This document shows, one piece after another, positions 23,386-35,438 of a stretch of 64,000 bases of DNA. The first letter of the stretch is position 1. Each line of letters starts with the position of its first letter. The notes under the pieces are model-generated. The model ran no database searches, was not told the origin of the DNA, and saw nothing but the letters and a program-made list of their open reading frames with translations. This DNA is from Thuidium tamariscinum (taxonomy: Eukaryota; Streptophyta; Bryopsida; Hypnales; Thuidiaceae): positions 9,426,501-9,490,500 of the forward strand of contig OZ019759.1 of the NCBI GenBank assembly GCA_947034885.2, given 5' to 3'. The position numbers and the translations under genes are program-made.

Positions 23386-26350
23386 AGGGTTGACGAATTG
23401 CCACGTCCGGAGCAAAATCACGTCCAAAATCTAGATGTCTAGACGTCCAGATGCAGTGGACGCAGTGGCTACTGGACGGCGAACGCCGTCCGGTGGTCGC
23501 GTAGACGAGTAGTTGGGCGGACGGACGAGCAAACGGCCGAGATGGAGAAGATGGGTGGACGGGCAAACAAACTAAGAATGTGTTATCTGAGACTCTGAGT
23601 GTCCGTGGGATTTTAAAATTATATTACAAGTCCTTTGTGACTAACCACACTACTACAATAATCTCTAAAATCAAGGTTAGTATCATTACTGATGCATGGC
23701 ACATTGGGAAAAGAATCCTTGTTACTAACCACACTAAGCCCCAAAATTGGAGTTTGTACGGTTAGTAACATATTCATATTGCGAAAAAACAATCTTTTGT
23801 GACAAAGCACACTAATCCCAAAAATTGAGGTTAGTAATATTACTAATGCATGGTACATTAGGAAAAAAATCCTTTGTCACTAAGCACACTAAGCCCCAAA
23901 GTTGAAGTTAGTATCGTTAGTGACATATTCATATTAAGAAAAAAAATCCTTTGTCAATAATTGCACTAATCCAATTTGGAACCGAAATCCATTAAGTTTC
24001 GGTCCTAAATCCTAAAAAAAGGAAAAGTGTGTTGAGGTTTACTTGAAGTCTATTTCAAGTACACATCCATACACTTTTACTTTCTTTATTGAACATACTA
24101 TTTTTAAAATTTCTTTTGCTTTTAATTCAATGAGAGGATTAAAAATGCACTTGAGGTGTGCTTGTGTGGCACTTTTATATTTTTCATTGAACACATTATT
24201 TTTAAATTTTATTTTACTTTACATTCAATGAGAAGATTAAAAATGTGCTTAAGGTGCGCTTGAGGTCTACTTCAAGTACACTGGAAGCACACTTTTACTT
24301 TTTTTTTTAAAACATGATTTTGAATATTCATTTTGCTTCAAATTGAATGAGAGGATTCAAAATGTGCTTAAGGTGTGCTTTAGATCTATCTCAAGTACAC
24401 CTCAAATACACATGAAGTTTGACTACTTGCTTATATTTGACAACTCGTTTGATTGACTGCTCGGCCGTCCATCCGTTTGAACTTTGCCTTGTAAAATGTA
24501 GTTGGTTTGTGAGTTCAACCGCGTTGACGTTGTGTGGCGGACAGGTGGCACTCCACTTTATCTTGTCCGTCCGATTGTCCAATCGTCTGCCCGTCCGCTC
24601 CATCTCGACCGTCCGCCCGCCCATCCGCGTGCTCGCCCAACCGCCACTTCACCCGTCTGCCCGTCCGCCACTTCGCCCGTCCTCCCGCTCGCCAAAACGC
24701 TTGACCCTTTGTTGAGTTTGTTTACTATGTATTCAATGTTTTAGAATTTTGAAAGTCCTCGAGTGCAAGAACATTGGATTTTGAAAAAGACCAGTTCACT
24801 TCCATTCTTGAACTGACAGCTATTGAATGGTGGAAGTATCCAATGTAGTATGAATGCACAAAATGGTAATTTAAGTTATTTCTCTACACATTTACATTCT
24901 AAACCCTAAACCTTAAACCCTAAACCCTATCCAAACTTCAAATTGTATATTACTTACCAAAAACATTGGTGCAATGCAATCCTTTTTTTTGGGCGATATG
25001 GTGCCAGAAAGCACCATTTCAAAAAAAAATCGTTTTTTCGCCAAAAAAGTATCCAAAAAAGTAACCTTTTTTCGCTAGAAATTTACCATTTTTATGAAAA
25101 CCGTGGATGAAATTGCCAAATTTAGATGATAAAGTGTATGAATATAACTATAAAGTATTTTTTAGTGCAAAAGTTGGATGAATGTAGAAATACAATGCTT
25201 CACCAAATTTTAAGTAATCGCCATGTTGGCACTTTCTCAAAAAGCAAAAAAAAAGGGCTGGTGCAATGTGTACAATATATTTGATTTTCAATTATTTTTA
25301 AATGTCATTATTAAAATGTAGTACATATATAGACCTCACTAACTCATTTATTTTGTTTTTTGAATGTTTTGTGGGATTTAGGGCATTAATTTTTGTTTGG
25401 CTTTGAAGTATTCTACATTACTACTACCTATACAAAAGTGAAACATTCAAATATGATTTAAAGATTGAAGTGTTTCTTTTGGTTTTGTACTTATATTGTA
25501 AAATGCATTGATAATTCAAAACACCAAAGTATACATCCTACAAGAAAGAAAGAAATGATTTCTATTGTATCATTTTATTATTCTATTAGAAGATGTTGTT
25601 GAAAACAATTGAAACACTTTAATGTAATTTAATATGATATACTATAATAGGTCAAGGTTAAATATTACATTCATATAACAAAATATAAATGAAGTTTTTA
25701 TTGTATATTCTTTCACCTATATGTACATCGTAAGTTATAAGCCATCAACAATATATTGCATTTCAAAAATATTGGTGTTTAGAGAGTAAAAAAGGAGATT
25801 GACCTTCAAATGTAATAACTAATGTTAATCATGTACAATAATCAATCAATATTTATTAGACCTCATACATATACATTTGTAATGTCTTTCTACATTAAAA
25901 ACGATGTCATGATATTATTCTATTATAATATGGAATTGTCAAATATATATTTAGTAATTTGAAAGATTTTTCTAAATGTAGGTTTAGGCCTTAGGCCTAA
26001 GGGTGCATGCCTAATTGAAAGAATCAATATTGTTGTACTATAATTGTACAAGCTATTTCATTAGATGTTAGATGAGATCATGAGATGGTGTTGTATTAGA
26101 GAAAATGAAAAATAGGGTATGACCTATGTCCTCATAAGTTCCTAAAGTATTACAAAAGTCAAATATAGAATTTGTGTAGTATTAATGTTTGAAGGACCAT
26201 TTGTCCCTTGGAGAGACACCTTGGATTTTGAGAAGGTACCAACAGGGTTGCTAGCGTGTGAGCCTGGGAGCGTGAGCCTGGGAGCGGGAACTTTTTTTTT
26301 CCAAAAAAGTGGATGAGGATCTGTAACCGTGGATTTACCTATGACCGTGG
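23386..26350 (+). repeat. Left terminal inverted repeat of the giant MULE
   Basis: The outer part is AGGGTTGA plus GACG/CGTCC-rich DNA. Next come degenerate tandem units of roughly 125 bp built around TTAGTGTGGTTAGTGACAAA and CATGCATTAGTAAT (23,620-23,990), then repeats around TTCAAGTACAC (24,040-24,420), then a GC-rich block of CGTCCGCC-like words (24,560-24,700), then long AT-rich DNA. The match to the right arm is near-exact to the GGTACC at about 26,240 and continues weakly to about 26,350 (ACCTATGACCGTGG here, its inverse near 40,800). Open frames within it are mirrored in the other arm and follow the repeats, so I do not count them as genes. Confidence 0.88.
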
Positions 26351-26943
26351 TTTTGAATAGTGTATACTGCTTTTGGAGGGTTATTTGGAATTTTGGATAT
26401 TTCCTCCCGCAGAAACCTTAAGTCCGTCAAAAGAGCTTGTAATAATGAATTTGTGTTGGATTTAAAGTTCTTTGTTCAACACCAAATTTATTATGTCTTT
26501 GGTTCAAGTTGGTTTAGGGTTCTTCAATTTATATTTAGTGAAAATATATTGTATTTCAAGGAAGATAAAGTGTATATTTTACTTGCCATTTTTATTCATA
26601 CATAACCATTTGGAAGGGACTATATGTTCAGCTTCCCATTTTTTTCATTGAGATCCATTTGGAGGGGAGTATATGTTAACTTCCCATTTTTTTCATTGAG
26701 ACCCATTTGTAGGTGATGATCTATTTCCTTGATATTCAATTGAATAGAAAATTCCAAATAACAAGATTCAAGAGAAAAATAAAAAACAATTTATAGCCAT
26801 AAAAAAAACTGTATATAGCAATAGAAGCAAACACTATATAGCGATGAGAGCAAACAATATATAGCCATAAAGCACACAAATCCAATCATAATAAAAATCA
26901 AAACATACTAGTTTGACTCATGAAATATGTCAATTCCATGAGT
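26351..26943. other. MULE interior next to left TIR, no gene
   Basis: AT-rich DNA with a direct duplication of CCATTTGGAGGGGA-type sequence (about 26,609-26,710) and a run of short repeats around AGCAATAGAAGCAAAC / TATATAGCCATAA (26,790-26,880). It probably contains the 3' end and polyadenylation region of the cargo gene. Confidence 0.45.
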
Positions 26944-29900
26944 CTAATTTGCAGTAGACTCTGTCGCAGAATCCATGTCACTAGAAGACTCTGAAGTCTC
27001 TCTATCCTCAGACGCTGATCCATCTATGAATTGTAAGACATTTAGAGCGTAAGAAGGTTTGCGTTTTTTGGATTTAGAAGTACCAAACTCAGCAAACGCT
27101 GATGCTAGTTGCTTTGCATAGATTGGAAGATCGAACGGCTTCTCCGGGCTTGAGATGAGTCTTTGTCTCTTCTTCACTTCGTCCTCCATGATTACTCCGT
27201 CGTTGCTACATATGCACCAAATGCATTGTTAGATAAATGAAACATTCCAACTACAATGAAAATAGAAAATGGATATATAAAAAAACTTGCTTACAGGGTT
27301 TAGGGCGCCGAACGAACTTCCGAGGCACAATCACAACAGTATCTTGATCTTGTGATAAAACCACAGGTGCTGCCTCTGAACTTGGAGCCACGATCACTGG
27401 AGCATCTACCTTCTTCATTGGCAAGAGGATGTGCTGAAAAATCCTCTTGTCTTCTTCCAACGCAACAATATGACGCCCCGTTGCACGGCATGCAGTAATA
27501 GATGCACCTGCCACAAACCAAAAGGTGAATCATTTTTGTAATCATTGACTACATAAAGTAGAGATGGTTTCAAGACATTCAAGAAATCAAAACTCACCTG
27601 TAGATGCAGTACAATCAAGTACTATGTCTCCTTCATCAGTGGTGCCTTCGATGATGAACTGAATCAAGCGGGCGTCCTTCTCTCGAGCTCCACGCCAAGC
27701 CATTCGATCCATGTCATTCATCAACATGGTGTCCTCCATTGTGTAATTCATGAGCAGGTCATCGCGACGGAGGTCTACCTTGGCTTTCAGCATGGTTTGA
27801 GAACGCTTGAACTGGAAATTTGATTTCCCTCGATCTCCTAGATGCTTGACAAACAGTGTAATGCCAAACTTCAAAGTCTGCAAGCACAAGCAAAATTGAC
27901 ATGAGAATAAGTAACAAAAAAAGTAACTAATTCATCTTCTAATGAATATTTTCAAACATTAAGAAAGTAATACCGTTTGATCTGGTTGAACTGCTGATGT
28001 AAGGTGCATGCAATTCATGCCCATGCACTCTTTCATCTTCCTGATGTTTGGGTACTCTTGAAGAAGTCCTGCAATGGTTTCCAAGGAGTCTTGGCCCCAA
28101 GAATGGAACACAACAATGCAGCCGTCTTCCTGCAAATGCTTGTCTGCAAATGCAAAAGCTTGAAAGATGGTAAAATACTCCTTATCTGCGTTCCAATAAG
28201 GAATGTGCTTGGAGCCCCCAATGTTTGGTACAGGCAAGTTCTCCTGGCAGTCAAATATCATAAGATCAACTCCTGGATGCCGATTCACAACCCCACCATA
28301 AACTCTTGCTTTTCCTACCACCATCTACAAGTACATTTCTTCAATATATGAGAATTTGATGAATAGAAGTACAAAATAATACTCTTTTAGTGATCCAATT
28401 GAACTGCACAATACAGTGACAATGACAAAGATTACCTTCCGTAGAAACTCCATGACCTCGGTGTAACAATTTGATCCCCGTACACCTTCATTGTCTACCA
28501 CTTCTCCAATGGAGACACCCAATAGTAACTCCTCGGAGGTGACATCATCATCATCACCAAGGGCAATGACTTGGGTCCCTTGAGTGATGACTTCTTCCGT
28601 GAAGTCAGGAAGTACCGCCTTCCTCTTCAATCCTCCCTGAGATGCACCTTGCATCTGAGAACCTTCATCCAATGTTGATGAGGTTGGAGCGCCACTGCCA
28701 TCTACTACTTTCTTCCCTTTTGCCCGTTCCTTCTCCTCGTCCTTCTTCTCCCTCTCCTTCTCCTTCTCTTCTAACTTTGCAAGATGCTCGGCTTCTTTCT
28801 TCTCCTTGGTCTCCAGAGCCAATTGAATGCGAGCAACTTTTCTTCTGTCATTAGTCTCCCTCCTTGCAATGGCCTTTTGCCTCTGCTTCTCAGTGAGGCC
28901 AACAAACTCATCAACCTCCATGGTCACGGTGCCTATTCCCTCCAAAGAATTCCGCAGCTCTACCTCAGAAGGATGTGTATAAGAAATAGGGCAATCAAGG
29001 TACCACCCCCCACCACTTAGATGAGCCGTGGTGAATGTGCGAATTTGATTCGCCGTGAACATGCAATTCGATGAGTTGCGGTCAAGAAATCCAAATAGAA
29101 ATGGAGGAAGGTCTGCTTTCTCAATGGCACCTTTTGCTTCTAGCTCATACTTGAAGTACCTGCCATGAGCAATAATGTGGTAAGTAATAGAAGCTTGGAA
29201 GACAAACAATAATATAGATACAATCCACAAGCAAAACAAAAAGAAACCACATTTGAACCTAAAAAAAAATCTCATTTAAAAAGTCATTATTTCAATTCCA
29301 GTGATGGAAATTGGGGGGTCCCAGAGGTACCTCTTGGACATCCGGCGGATCCGACGGATGTCCAAGAGGTACCTCTAGGACCCCCAAAATATTGAACATC
29401 ACGGAAAAAAACAACTAAGTAGCACAAAAAAGTTGAAATTCAGTGAGTTGTGCAATAAGTAGGAATGTAGACAGTTAATTATAAGGAAGAACTCACCGAA
29501 AGAGAACCCTACGCAGAGCATGATTGGCCCCCTCAAAAGTGTGGAAGTTGTCACTTTTCTTGAAGTAGTTAGCTCCTCTCAACTGTGCCAAGAAACCTTG
29601 ATTCCAAGTCTTCCTCCTCCATCCTTCCAAATAGTCCACTAACGTCTTGGGCTTTGAGGGAAGCTTCATGTTGATAGGAATGTTGTCTTCGCTTACCACC
29701 GCCTCAAAGTATTCGAGTGCAGCATCCTCAATCTGTTGTAATTGATAAACAAATTATAAACCATTCTAAGCAAACAATACTGGTTCAATTTCAATACTCA
29801 AACATTTATAAAAATGCCTTTCTCAAATCGAATTTCAAGAATGCAGCATGTGATGATAAGAAGTGCTTACCCCAGCATACCAGACACATCGGTTTAGAAA

Positions 29901-32900
29901 TGGACCAAGTAGTAATTCAGATACTGGTTTGGGTGGGAAACGCCTTAACTCCCGTGAAAGGATGGAAGAATTCCACCACTTCAAGAACTTGATTTTATGA
30001 GCCGGAGTCGTATTGCATGTTGCAACCATCTGCAACTTCTCCAAGGTCATCTCAGGAATCTCATTTGAGATCCAATGCTTCTCCACCTACACCAGAGAAA
30101 AAAAATTAGATTTGTATGGGATTTTGAAGTGACATTTCTCATTTTATTATGAAATGGAGAAATTACTTACTTCTTCCAAAAATCCAGGCGTATTAGTTGG
30201 ATTTGCCACCGCTAACAATTTGGACATCTTCGAGTTCAACTTTCCAGTCTTCTCTTTTGCCCCATCTCTCATTGCTTGTGCAAGACCTTCCGCAGTGTTC
30301 TTGCCCTCTGGAGTGACCTCATTGTATTTGCGAGCAGCTGCGTCAGCGGCTTGAGATATTTCTTGCTGAGAAAACCAAGTTCCCAAATGACTTGAAATCA
30401 GTACCTCAAAAATTAATAGAAAACATTAGTCAAATGAAAATTAAGAAACATGGGAAAGGAATATCTCACCCGGAAAATAAAGGAAGTGAAGACCTCTTGT
30501 GGCATAGAATACCAAGTCTTCTTGGTTTTCGGTAGTCCACACCACTTCAACTCTGACAGCCTCAACATCTCATTGAACCGTTCAATAGGTAACAACCCAT
30601 ACTTCTGAACCTGGTATATGTTGTGAATCATATTCGTCTTCACATGAGAGCCTTCCGTTGATCTGTCATACAAAACAAGTTTCTCAATGTCGTGTTCATC
30701 ATGAATCCATATTTTGAGATTTCTACTAAATGATGAATTCAAAGCACAGAAATTGAGGGTTTAGGATATTCCATACTTGTTAATGTCATGCATGACATGC
30801 ATGGTAAGCTCGATTCTGCCCTTTGTCTCCAAGACAATTGAATCCACACAATAATACCATTTCCTGTCATTGGAGTGCCTCCTGGAAATGTAGTTCATCC
30901 ATGAGATGAGACGGTGGTTACCGTCACAAACATAGAACTTCAGGTTCCTTAAGAACCTCAACTCCGGCTTCGACTCCAAATGGGCAATGAATGTACTGTT
31001 TTTTTCTTTCCAAAATGGATCCCACTTGTCCATCTCTTCTTCTGTGAACTCGGAGCTCTCCCCAGCTTCGTTTGTTGTAGTCACATAAAAAACTGCTGCA
31101 CCCTCATAGTAACCAACTGCAAACTCGTGCTCGAGCAATTCCAAATCAGAAGAAAAGGTAGGTCTCACCATCGGCATAGACACCATTCGACACAAAGGAA
31201 TTTGAAGCCGGAATAAGTGATCCGGCTTCATTCTTAGGCTTGCTATTGTGTTCACTGAATCCCCTTTTTGGAACTGTCGCAAATCATCCTCCAACAAGTC
31301 CTTGTCCTCTTCTGCTATGAAGTCATACAACACATCTTGCTCCAACACATCTTGTCCCTCCTTAGAATCCTTGGGTACACTTGAAATCTCTTGTTGAATT
31401 GTCTCTTCCGTGTTTGGAGTCTCAAGAATAGTGTCTTCTTGAGAAAGGTTGACTGGTGACACATCCATCTGCAAAATCAAAAAAGAAATCAATGTCTACA
31501 AATCTAAATATGAGGAGTCAAAATCTAAGTCAATTCAAGATCCAATGGAAACCTATATTCTTTGAAAGTACACATAAAGAAAAATTTAGTAATTTATAAA
31601 ATTTCAATAGGGTTGTATACAAAATATGTATGGTTTAAAATAAAGCTAAATCCACTTAGTCTATCTCTATATCCCCTTCTGAGTCTGAGCTCAAGTGAAT
31701 GAACACTGGCTCTTGTGGACCTATAGGACCACTACAAGCACACATACAAAACTCTTGTAGTGGTGGACCATCTACTGTGATAGAGGTTCGTGACTCTGAG
31801 CTATACTCAGTGTCAGAGCTCTCTAGAGACGTGAATCTTCCTCTCTTATACAGAATCTCTAATTGCCTTGCAAAATGTCTTTTACTGCGAGCCTTGATGT
31901 CACTCACTCAACTCGTCACTGAACTCTCAAAGGCATCTGCTGCTTGCGATGCTGCATCCATGATGTCATCAAAACTTACCAAGTCTTCACGTGGAGCTTG
32001 TGTGTCCTCTTCGGAGTCACTTGAAACATCAACATTTCGATTCACTCGTGCAGGGAATTGGGATGGACCCGCTCCATGAGTCACCAAAGCACTGTCAACT
32101 GGTGCTAAAGGTGAAGAGGCCCCTTCTTCACGTCCTTCCTGTTTTCAAAATCACAGTCCCAAAAAAATTAATTTACTTAGCAAATACATAAAGATAGAGC
32201 AAATTGGAAGTCATTCATGGACACACTAGAAAGTATAGAAGCCCATTACTGAGAGATAGATGATCTCAGGGTTTTATAGCACTAAAGACAAGACTCCCAT
32301 CATTCCAAAGACAAGACTCCCATCATCTTGGACTTTGATTCATTCTACATTCTTTATGTGCACCATGAAATTTAGTCTAGTTAGCCATATACTTTGGAAC
32401 AATAACAATAAAAATAAATGAAAGACTTCAAGCGAAGGCATTTTTAATCAATAACATTCAAAATTCATTAACATACTACAATTCCGAAATCTATAAAATC
32501 GAAAATTTTTAGTAAATGAAGAATCTTTGAATTCCGCTGATTCGTTGAAATCTTTGTAAAATTAACCAAAATTTCATTTCTTCAAAAAAAAATATATATT
32601 TTATTAAATTTTGGAATCTGGTACTTGAGACCGTGAGGTCCCCAATATCGGGGCCCGGTGACCGTCGGATACTAGGCCACGATCTTGGGGACCTCACGGT
32701 CTCCAGTATCAGACGCCTGTAAAGGCTTAACTAAATTAAAAAAAAAAATTTCATTTTTTTTTTCTTAAAAAATATCTAAAAAATACAGCATATATATATA
32801 TTTCAAAATATTAATTTCGATTTAAAATTAATGAAAAATAAATAAAAGTATTTGAGTTATCCATTTAAATCATTGTAAAATGAAGAAAAACAAAATTTAA

Positions 32901-33816
32901 AAAATTTAAAAAAATTTAAAAAAAAATTATAGCCGTCAGATGATGGAGATCATGGGGTCCCCATGATCGTGGCCTGGTGATCGGCAGATCCGACGGTCAC
33001 CAGGCCATGATCATGGGGACCCCAGGATCACCATCATCTGACGGCTGGAGATCCTTCTCCCGCATGCAGTACATGAAAAACAGAGTTCAATACTCTTAAC
33101 GTATCTAGATTTTCAGATCTATAGATCATAACCGAACTTCCAAAATCCCAATTTCAAACTTACAAATGATCGTGATAAAAAGCTCTGCAACTCGCATTTC
33201 ACGTCCAAAACTTTTGTAAATATGAGCTAGTTATCAAAATGAGATTGTGCATCGACAAAACTCCTGCCTGCCTGAGATCATCATCGAAATCCTAGCATGA
33301 CCTGGTTTCATGAATTAAATTTTGAAAAAAGAAACAAAAAATCCTCGCAGGGTTGCATTCTTCGGGGGTCGAGACTTTGGCAGTCCGAGGTAGCTCAGAT
33401 CCGAGCTACCTTGGACTGCCGAAGTCTGGACCCCCGAAGTAAGCAACCCTGCGGGGATTTTTTTAAAATTCTTGATGACAGAACAACGACAACAATCCCT
33501 GAACCTGGTTCGGGGTGATCCCGTGTACATCGACGCAACTACTGGATTCTCTAGTCCAACCTGTTGAGGAAGTCTGGGACTTTGCAACCAAAAACTGAAG
33601 AACTCCGAACAGAAAACTAAAGACGCCGACCTTGTATCCTATCGTAGGAAGACCAGGAAATCAGAGGATTCCTTCGGCATGACCGAGCACTTGCGCAGGT
33701 GAGAAACAAAATGAATTGAGTTTAACCTTGGAGCTCTTCCGTAGTTTCCTTCTTGCAGCTGGAGCTGGTGGCGTCGATGAGCCCTCCCGCGCCCGGCTTC
33801 GAGTAGTTCGCGTCAT
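26944..33816 (-). CDS. ParB/sulfiredoxin-like plus amino-methyltransferase-like protein, MULE cargo, 12 exons
   Basis: Predicted exons (minus strand): 33,816-33,727; 32,138-31,980; 31,468-30,777; 30,662-30,470; 30,404-30,171; 30,086-29,871; 29,732-29,497; 29,159-28,436; 28,324-27,974; 27,877-27,598; 27,507-27,295; 27,194-26,944. All introns are GT-AG and phases agree, giving 3,639 nt or 1,212 residues with no stop. Residues 1-85 are basic then acidic. About 170-330 hold a ParB/Srx-like segment with DGNHRLISW (265-273). About 600-780 is a long charged coiled coil (EKKEAEHLAKLEEKEKE). About 850-1,130 resembles beta-order N4/N6 amino-methyltransferases: VDLMIFDCQEN takes the place of the DPPY motif and comes before DIVLDCTASTG (motif I), followed by GRHIVALEEDKRIF (motif II). 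The tail is acidic and Ser-rich. The altered DPPY and F-x-G-x-G residues leave catalysis in doubt. It could modify or bind DNA; the function is inferred. The last acceptor (GGAG|TA) is the weakest junction. Confidence 0.72.
29301..29402. repeat. Hairpin 1, GATCCGACGG family, in a cargo-gene intron
   Basis: The arm GGGGGGTCCCAGAGGTACC...GGACATCCG pairs with CGGATGTCC...GGTACCTCTAGGACCCCC around a short loop holding CGGATCCGA. The outer bases GTGATG/CATCAC extend the stem. It lies between exons 7 and 8 of the ParB-like/methyltransferase-like gene. Confidence 0.8.
32618..32714. repeat. Hairpin 2, GATCCGACGG family, in cargo-gene intron 1
   Basis: GAGACCGTGAGGTCCCCAA pairs with TTGGGGACCTCACGGTCTC, with TCTGGTACT/AGTATCAGA continuing the stem outside. 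The centre carries CCGTCGGAT, the reverse complement of the ATCCGACGG core. Confidence 0.8.
32931..33045. repeat. Hairpin 3, GATCCGACGG family, in cargo-gene intron 1
   Basis: About 50-bp arms start AGCCGTCAGATGATGG and end CCATCATCTGACGGCT, nearly perfectly paired, around a centre holding CAGATCCGACGG. Confidence 0.85.
33341..33464. repeat. Hairpin 4, related GATCCGA core, in cargo-gene intron 1
   Basis: AATCCTCGCAGGGTTGC pairs with GCAACCCTGCGGGGATT, and GGTAGCTC pairs with GAGCTACC around the loop AGATCC. The whole stem is about 50 bp with a few mismatches. Confidence 0.82.
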
Positions 33817-34880
33817 CCTTGTGTCCTGAGCAGAAGCAGAAGAATCTCAAACATGCGCAAGGAAGTGAAAATGAGAGCACAGGTCCTCCGACGCTCAGAA
33901 TCCAGCATCGAAGTGGATTAGTTGCTCGAGGTCAGGAGCCTTGTAAGCGAAAGCCTTGCATGCCAAGCAGGCACCAAAATGGCAACATTCCCTGTCAGGA
34001 TAAGAAATCCGAAACATTCTCTCCAAATGCAAGGTGGATACGCGCCGCGGGTGATCCGCAAAGGCAAGGATCCCATGTCGATTTGTATTCTCTGCTCCTG
34101 GTCTCTCCGCGTGCCGCAAGCCTCCCGAGATTTTAGTTTTCTAAATCTGCATATTCTCAACGTACCTCCCGAGGCACTTTTTGATAGACTGAAGCAGCCG
34201 CATGATAATGTGATATTACGAGGTGATAATACGGAGGTGCCGTGACGTGGCCTGTCACTGCTGACGTGGCACGCAGTAACAGGGCAGGACCCATATGAGT
34301 CCAGTTTTCGTCCTCCTTGTGCCACGTCAGAACGGACGCGTGGCAGTTTCTTATTCGTCATGAGGTAATCCAGTTTTCAAATTAAATTTTTTTATGGCAT
34401 TGTCAATGCAGATGATGGAATATCAAAATCAACTTTTAAGTAGAATTTAATTAATGCATAATCATTCTTCATTTTTTGGTCAAGAAAAGTTTTCCTATTG
34501 ATGTTAATGATTTTTTTTGTGCCTCTAACAGCTATATGTTTAGTGGTGAATGATTAAATTTTAGTTATTCTTTAATCTAGTTGTTCCATTGTCGGTTATT
34601 TATCCTCTTTGTCTTGGATTAAGGTTGGTATAGGTTTGGATACTTTTGAATACGTCAATACTATAGCCAAGCTCAAAATGAAAAGAAAATCGTATATGGT
34701 AGTCTATTAAGAGCATCTTGAAATATTGAATCTTACAGATCCTCAACGAAAAGGCTAAGCTTTGTACACTGAATTCTTAGCTCTCGACATAAGATATCTC
34801 TCCCATAAGTAGTGAAAGTGTATACATTACACCTTTCAAATTCCTATTCCGCCTTCAATAATCTAATTGAGATGCGTACA
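33817..34880. other. Region upstream of the cargo gene, no recognised gene
   Basis: Antisense frames (for example 33,918-34,361) have no recognisable domain and overlap the likely 5' region of the cargo gene. Several GACGTGGC / CCACGTCA boxes (34,240-34,340) resemble ACGT-core bZIP sites, a possible promoter feature. The rest (34,370-34,880) is AT-rich without signal. Confidence 0.35.
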
Positions 34881-35438
34881 TCAAAATTCTGGAAGATATA
34901 AAATACCGTGACACTCTCCCAGAAGTTGCGGAGATAATAAAATTGAAGAGGCAACACTAAAGCAAAGGAATTTTCTAGCGGATCTTACAGTTCTGTAACT
35001 CTGTGCTGTTCCACCTGCCTCAATATTGGTATTGACTTCGTACGTCTCCTGGACTGCTTCACCGTCGTGGATCTGGTCCTCCTCCTCCCCACCAATGCTC
35101 TCTCCTTCGAAGCGAAGGGATCTCTGAAGATCTTCTGCTGCGTGTGCTAACTTAGATGGCCCTCTTCTCCCTCTTATCATTCTAGATCGTCTTAAAGCCC
35201 GAGAGGATGAGAAATAGAATGCAGTTCGCTTCCTCTTTCTTCTTCTATGATTCGAACTACCCAAGAAATCTCTACTATTCTCTACAAGCATGAAGTCAGA
35301 AGCTAGAACATCACAACTCCCGCACTCTCCCGCACTCTCCCGCACTTCCACAAGCAATTGATAAGAATGTGTTTGGAGCCAAGGTTCCTCCTTCTTATGG
35401 TGTAAGTAGAAGGTTAGGGTTAGCCGCTTTTTCCTCAT
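34881..35438 (-). CDS. Hypothetical 185-residue basic/acidic protein in the MULE
   Basis: A single-exon minus-strand frame from ATG 35,438 starts MRKKRLTLTFYLHHKKEE, has an Arg/Lys-rich middle (SNHRRRKRKRTAF, RRSRMIRGRRG) and then an acidic stretch (ESIGGEEEDQIHDGE). No family recognised. A short tandem CCCGCACTCT repeat (about 35,322-35,345) lies inside it. It is divergent from the transposase that starts at 36,057. The basic patch suggests a nuclear or nucleic-acid-binding role, but the frame may be fortuitous. Confidence 0.35.
   Translation of the reverse strand: MRKKRLTLTFYLHHKKEEPWLQTHSYQLLVEVRESAGECGSCDVLASDFMLVENSRDFLGSSNHRRRKRKRTAFYFSSSRALRRSRMIRGRRGPSKLAHAAEDLQRSLRFEGESIGGEEEDQIHDGEAVQETYEVNTNIEAGGTAQSYRTVRSARKFLCFSVASSILLSPQLLGECHGILYLPEF

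Noticed and set aside
24391-24744. Open frames of 77-98 codons in the left MULE arm, mirrored at 43,400-43,753
   Set aside because: They exist in both orientations over the CGTCCGCC-rich repeat block, have Arg/Pro/Ser-biased repetitive translations and differ mostly within the repeats. They are products of composition, not genes.
28642-29020. Plus-strand Ser/Pro/Leu-rich frames opposite cargo exon 8
   Set aside because: They mirror the Lys/Glu coiled coil on the other strand and have no splice context.
31656-31979. In-frame TGA near 31,905 as a break in the ParB-like/methyltransferase-like gene
   Set aside because: A consensus donor (TTG|GTAAGT) at 31,980 and the acceptor before 31,468 join in phase, so the stop falls in an intron. 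The frame beyond it (ending SDSEGDIEID) may be retained in some transcripts but is not needed.
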